Assembly: GCA_029059965.1 (NCBI GenBank)
Contig: JAIDUY010000283.1
Location: 1-9,779 of the forward strand
DNA: 9,779 nt
Direction: 5' to 3'
Source: Muribaculaceae bacterium
GTDB taxonomy: Bacteria > Bacteroidota > Bacteroidia > Bacteroidales > Muribaculaceae
Position numbers and translations under genes: made by a program
The notes under the pieces: model-generated
The model's database searches: none
Told to the model about the DNA's origin: nothing
What the model saw: only the letters and a program-made list of their open reading frames with translations
Shown here: positions 7,236 through 9,779 of the stretch, piece after piece
Position numbering within the stretch: position 1 is the first letter of the stretch
Layout of the letters: every line of letters starts with the position of its first letter

Positions 7236-7243
7236 CAGTCACT

Positions 7244-7897
7244 ATGAAAACTATTTCTGCATTCATCTCCGCTATTCTGCTTGCGGTATGCCTTCCGCTC
7301 AGTGCAAAGGCCGACAACAACAAGCACCTGAGCCTGCGTGCTTCGTTCGACATGACGACATCCAGCACGCACAACAAGCTGTGCAGCTTCGGTCCGGGCG
7401 CCTCGGTGGGCGTTGTCTACCACTTTCCTTTCAGCGGCAACTTCTTCTTCGAAGCCGGCCCCTATTTCATGTTCAATACCTTCGGATTCGATTCGTACAA
7501 CAACCGCGGCACAGTACTGAAGAAATACGACGGACATATCAATGACATCGGCATCAAGATTCCGATTGACTTCGGATACAACGTCCTGCGCACCAAGATA
7601 ATCGACCTGGGCGTCTATACCGGCCCCGTGGCCTACGTCAATTTCCATACCCGCGGGCACTTCATCACCGAATACAACGACAAGACGGAGAACTTCAAAC
7701 TGCCCAACGGAGGCATGGACCTGGGCTGGAACTTAGGCGTAAGTGCCGAAATAGCCACACGGTGGCATGTGGCCGTCGAGGGCTTCTACGGCCTGTCCAA
7801 TATGTGCCGCATCGACTACAACCTGACCGCCAAAGGAAACGAGCCGCCGGCCTTCCGCCGCGCCGGCGTCAGCATCGTGCTGGGCTACAACTTCTGA
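7244..7897 (+). CDS. Predicted outer-membrane beta-barrel protein (porin-like / PorT-like family)
   Basis: I do not recognise a specific gene, but the 217-residue product looks like a small outer-membrane beta-barrel of the kind common in Bacteroidota. It has a Sec signal peptide with likely cleavage after AKA (residue 23). Alternating hydrophobic/polar strands rich in Gly and aromatics follow, for example ASVGVVYHFPF (53-63), FFFEAGPYFMFNTFGF (67-82), IGIKIPIDFGYNVL (102-115), IDLGVYTGPVAYVNF (120-134), LGWNLGVSAEIA (160-171) and VSIVLGYNF (209-217). The terminal Phe is the usual signal read by BAM. The mature size of about 194 residues suits an 8-strand barrel. It has its own candidate promoter and sits between two hairpin terminators, so it is probably monocistronic. 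Its function, whether structural, adhesive or transport, cannot be inferred. Confidence 0.8.
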   Translation: MKTISAFISAILLAVCLPLSAKADNNKHLSLRASFDMTTSSTHNKLCSFGPGASVGVVYHFPFSGNFFFEAGPYFMFNTFGFDSYNNRGTVLKKYDGHINDIGIKIPIDFGYNVLRTKIIDLGVYTGPVAYVNFHTRGHFITEYNDKTENFKLPNGGMDLGWNLGVSAEIATRWHVAVEGFYGLSNMCRIDYNLTAKGNEPPAFRRAGVSIVLGYNF

Positions 7898-7913
7898 TTT
7901 ACCTACATACGGA

Positions 7914-7965
7914 CAGACACACGGCGCCGTAGCAAGAATCCTCGCTACGGCGCCGCTTATGTCTG
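7914..7965. terminator. Bidirectional hairpin terminator between convergent genes
   Basis: CGGCGCCGTAGC at 7922-7933 pairs perfectly with GCTACGGCGCCG at 7944-7955 around a 10-base loop. CAGAC at 7914-7918 can also pair with GTCTG at 7961-7965. It lies between the barrel gene stop (7897) and the end of the minus-strand gene (7982), so it can end transcripts from both sides. No long T tract is present on either side. Confidence 0.65.
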
Positions 7966-7981
7966 ATTGTCAGTGTTATGC

Positions 7982-8428
7982 TCAGTCTTTGTGACCGAGT
8001 TTGTCGGCGAGGCCGTGGACCTTGTCGGCGAGGCCGTCGAGGAGGTCGGCGCCCTTGTCGGCTACGTTACCGGCGACTTCCTTTACCTTGTTCAGAGGTG
8101 AATCGGGGTCGGCCTGCTGATCGGCGATTTTATCCTTGACGGCACCGGTGATGTCGGCGGCTTTTTCCTTGACGGCACCGGTGATGTCGGCGGCTTTTTC
8201 CTTGACGGCACCGGTGATGTCGGCGGCTTTTTCCTTGACGGCTCCGGTGAGGTCGGCGGCCTTATCTTTTACGTTGTTCACAACGTTCTGTGCTGTTGTG
8301 CCGAGGTCGTTCTTGACGGCCTGGCTTTCTTCCTTGGCGGCTACCTTTGCGGCTTCTGCCGAGACTTTGGCTGCTTCTTTCGATACCTGTGCCGCAGCCT
8401 GTGCGGCGGTTTTGTGATCTAAGCTCAT
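7982..8428 (-). CDS. LEA-like / apolipoprotein-like Ala-Lys-rich 11-mer repeat protein, function unknown
   Basis: The 148-residue product has no signal peptide or membrane segment and is almost entirely Ala, Lys, Asp/Glu and Val, predicted to be amphipathic helix. At 55-98 the 11-residue unit KEKAADITGAV runs four times (first copy KDKAADLTGAV). An Ala/Lys-rich stretch (8-34) and an ADK-rich tail (123-146) flank it. Eleven-residue Ala/Lys/Glu repeats recall group 3 LEA proteins and bacterial YtxH/CsbD-like stress proteins, which protect membranes or proteins during drying or osmotic stress; this is a compositional resemblance, not a family assignment. I chose the start at 8428 because AAAAAGGA lies about 10 bases upstream on the coding strand. 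A longer reading from 8506 would add 26 residues of different composition across that ribosome binding site. It is divergent from surA and convergent with the barrel gene. Confidence 0.8.
   Translation of the reverse strand: MSLDHKTAAQAAAQVSKEAAKVSAEAAKVAAKEESQAVKNDLGTTAQNVVNNVKDKAADLTGAVKEKAADITGAVKEKAADITGAVKEKAADITGAVKDKIADQQADPDSPLNKVKEVAGNVADKGADLLDGLADKVHGLADKLGHKD
8134..8265. repeat. 33-bp tandem repeat inside the LEA-like gene
   Basis: Four consecutive 33-base units start at 8134, 8167, 8200 and 8233. By eye the first three are identical and the fourth has several changes, including near its 3' end. Each unit codes one 11-residue repeat on the minus strand, so gain or loss of a unit keeps the reading frame. 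Confidence 0.95.
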
Positions 8429-8466
8429 AATATATCGTCCTTTTTGGTTAATATTCTGTTCTATGT

Positions 8467-8474
8467 CAAAACAA
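8467..8474 (-). promoter_or_regulatory. Possible -7 promoter element for the LEA-like gene
   Basis: On the minus strand this reads TTGTTTTG, a 7 of 8 match to TANNTTTG, about 38 bases upstream of the chosen start. No clear TTTG is seen at the -33 distance, so the support is thin. Confidence 0.3.
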
Positions 8475-8579
8475 GCCTGAGGGCGGATTGGTTGACGCTC
8501 TTTCATAAAAAAGATTAATATTCGACGGCATGGCGCGTATTAGGCACACCGATGGGGGGCTTGCTTGAGGAAAAAATCT

Positions 8580-8587
8580 TAACTTTG
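8580..8587 (+). promoter_or_regulatory. Promoter -7 element for surA
   Basis: TAACTTTG is a perfect match to the Bacteroidota -7 consensus TANNTTTG, 69 bases before the surA ATG. The nearest TTG (8561-8563) is 16 bases upstream, closer than the usual 19-21, so the -33 element is uncertain. Transcription would start near 8592. Confidence 0.6.
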
Positions 8588-8595
8588 CACTATTG

Positions 8596-8626
8596 CTTGC
8601 GCGGGCGCGTGCGTCCGCAGGGCAAG
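8596..8626 (+). other. Possible 5' leader hairpin of surA
   Basis: CTTGC (8596-8600) plus GCGG (8601-8604) can pair with CCGC (8615-8618) plus GCAAG (8622-8626), leaving an AGG bulge and a 10-base loop. It would sit at the very 5' end of the surA transcript predicted from the -7 element. Confidence 0.35.
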
Positions 8627-8656
8627 TCCATTCTTCACTGCCAAGCCATCACAGGT

Positions 8657-9779
8657 ATGAAACTCAAATATCTATTCTACGCCGCCGCCACAGCTTTAGC
8701 TGCTCTGACTTCCTATGCCGCCACTCCGTCGAACGTCATCGAGGAGGTAGCATGGATGATTGGCGACGAACCAATCTACAAATCGGAAATCGAACAGGCC
8801 TATGCCGATATGCAGAACGACCGCACTCCGATTCAGGGCGATCCCTACTGCGTGATTCCGGAACAGATTGCCATCGAGCGCCTGTTCCTGCATCAGGCCG
8901 ACCTCGACACCATCGAGGTGCAGGAATCCATGGTGCAGATGCAGACCGACGCGCAGATGAACTTCCTGGTCGCCAACCTCGGCTCCCGCGAGAAAGTCGA
9001 GCAGTACTTCCGCAAGCCCTTCCCCGAAATCCGCGAGTACTACGCCACCAATATGCGCAACCGCGCCCGCGTGCAGCAGGTGCGCTCCAGCCTGACCAAA
9101 AACCTTAAAGTGACTCCTTCGGACGTGCGCCGCTACTTCGACGCCCTGCCCCAGGACAGCGTTCCCTTCGTTCCCCTGCAGGTCGAGGTGCAGCTCATCA
9201 CCCTCAACCCCGTCATCCCGCGTCAGGAAATCGAGGACGTGAAATCGCGTCTGCGCGACTACGCCGACCGTGTCAACCGCGGCGAGTCGGACTTCTCTAC
9301 CCTGGCTATCCTCTACTCCGAGGACGGTTCCGGCGTACGCGGCGGCGAGCTCGGCTTCATGGGCCGCGGACAGCTTGTGCCCGAATTCGCGGCAGTGGCC
9401 TTCAACCTCAACGACCCCACCAAGGTGTCGAAGATTGTCGAGACCGAGTACGGATTCCACATCATCCAGCTCATCGAGAAGCGCGGCGACCGCATCAACG
9501 CACGCCACATCCTGCTCAAGCCTCGTGTGGCCGAACGCGACCTCACCACCGCCATCAACCGCCTCGACTCCGTGCGCGCCGACATCGTCGACCGCCACGC
9601 GCTCACTTTCGAGGACGCCACCCGCCTTGTCAGTCAGGACAAGGACACCCGCCTGAGCCGCGGCGTGATGGTGAACTCGCAGACCGGCACCACCCGCTTC
9701 GAGATGTCGCAGCTGCCTCAGGAAATTGCGCGCGCCGTGGCATCACTTCAGCCGGGCGAAATTTCGCAGCCCTTCATCA
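8657..9779 (+). CDS. surA: SurA-like periplasmic chaperone / peptidyl-prolyl isomerase, 3' end outside window
   Basis: SurA binds unfolded outer-membrane proteins in the periplasm and hands them to BAM; its parvulin domains catalyse prolyl cis-trans isomerisation. The 374 residues visible begin with a signal peptide (MKLKYLFYAAATALAALTSYA, cleaved near residue 21, split here at 1-20 and 21). The chaperone module follows, with VIEEVAWMIGDEPIYKSEIE at 27-46, resembling the family opening in which a mature chain begins by stating that it is translated next to ...D..I..S.I. The first parvulin domain spans about 173-277, with LAILYSEDGSGVRGGELGF (216-234), GQLVPEFAAVAF (238-249) and EYGFHIIQLIEKR (264-276). 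The second begins at ARHILLKP (282-289) and is cut by the window edge. The ATG at 8657 is fixed by the signal peptide; only a weak AGG precedes it. A clear promoter lies upstream. Functionally it pairs with bamA and the skp genes. Confidence 0.92.
   Translation, partial: MKLKYLFYAAATALAALTSYAATPSNVIEEVAWMIGDEPIYKSEIEQAYADMQNDRTPIQGDPYCVIPEQIAIERLFLHQADLDTIEVQESMVQMQTDAQMNFLVANLGSREKVEQYFRKPFPEIREYYATNMRNRARVQQVRSSLTKNLKVTPSDVRRYFDALPQDSVPFVPLQVEVQLITLNPVIPRQEIEDVKSRLRDYADRVNRGESDFSTLAILYSEDGSGVRGGELGFMGRGQLVPEFAAVAFNLNDPTKVSKIVETEYGFHIIQLIEKRGDRINARHILLKPRVAERDLTTAINRLDSVRADIVDRHALTFEDATRLVSQDKDTRLSRGVMVNSQTGTTRFEMSQLPQEIARAVASLQPGEISQPFI

Noticed and set aside
8134..8265. Tandem repeats as a possible CRISPR array
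   Set aside because: The 33-base units are directly adjacent with no spacers, are in frame within a coding sequence, and no cas gene is present.
8136..8417. Plus-strand 93-codon frame with repeated TAPVMSAAFSL units
   Set aside because: It is the complement of the 33-bp repeat. The minus strand has a ribosome binding site and a sensible LEA-like composition; this frame has neither.
8429..8506. N-terminal extension of the LEA-like gene to an ATG at 8506
   Set aside because: The 26 added residues differ in composition from the rest, and the extension would run through the AAAAAGGA ribosome binding site of the start at 8428.

Overview
The window reads as chromosomal DNA of a GC-rich member of the Bacteroidales (phylum Bacteroidota). 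The evidence is the uppS-bamA-skp-skp gene order, several copies of the Bacteroidota promoter -7 element TANNTTTG, A-rich leaders mostly lacking a Shine-Dalgarno sequence, and proteins typical of the group. A gut lineage such as Muribaculaceae is possible, but the family cannot be fixed from this sequence. Nearly every gene is a conserved housekeeping or envelope gene. I see no mobile element, CRISPR array, rRNA, tRNA or defence system.

Layout: the left edge cuts into uppS (undecaprenyl diphosphate synthase), which carries an in-frame TAA at 55-57 inside otherwise recognisable coding sequence. bamA (outer-membrane protein insertase) follows, then two tandem Skp/OmpH periplasmic chaperone genes. 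The second skp has a near-consensus promoter inside the end of the first. Next come a small hotdog-fold thioesterase gene and dprA (DNA processing protein A) 12 bases later, then a uridine phosphorylase-like gene ending in a strong hairpin terminator. A predicted outer-membrane beta-barrel gene follows and converges on a minus-strand gene; a second hairpin lies between them. That minus-strand gene encodes a 148-residue, Ala/Lys-rich, LEA-like protein built on an 11-residue repeat, with three identical 33-bp copies in the DNA. Divergent from it, surA (periplasmic chaperone/peptidyl-prolyl isomerase) starts at 8657 and runs off the right edge.

Functional theme: BamA, the two Skp proteins and SurA form most of the periplasmic route that delivers and inserts outer-membrane beta-barrels. 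The unnamed barrel protein at 7244-7897 is a plausible client. UppS makes the lipid carrier for peptidoglycan and surface glycans. DprA, the thioesterase and the phosphorylase are unrelated passengers.

I found no convincing undescribed multi-gene system. The points most worth checking are the stop codon in uppS, the LEA-like repeat protein with its slippage-prone repeat, the Tyr/Asn-rich segment in the BamA barrel, and the compact regulatory junctions. No gene-free stretch exceeds 300 bases; the longest is 8429-8656.
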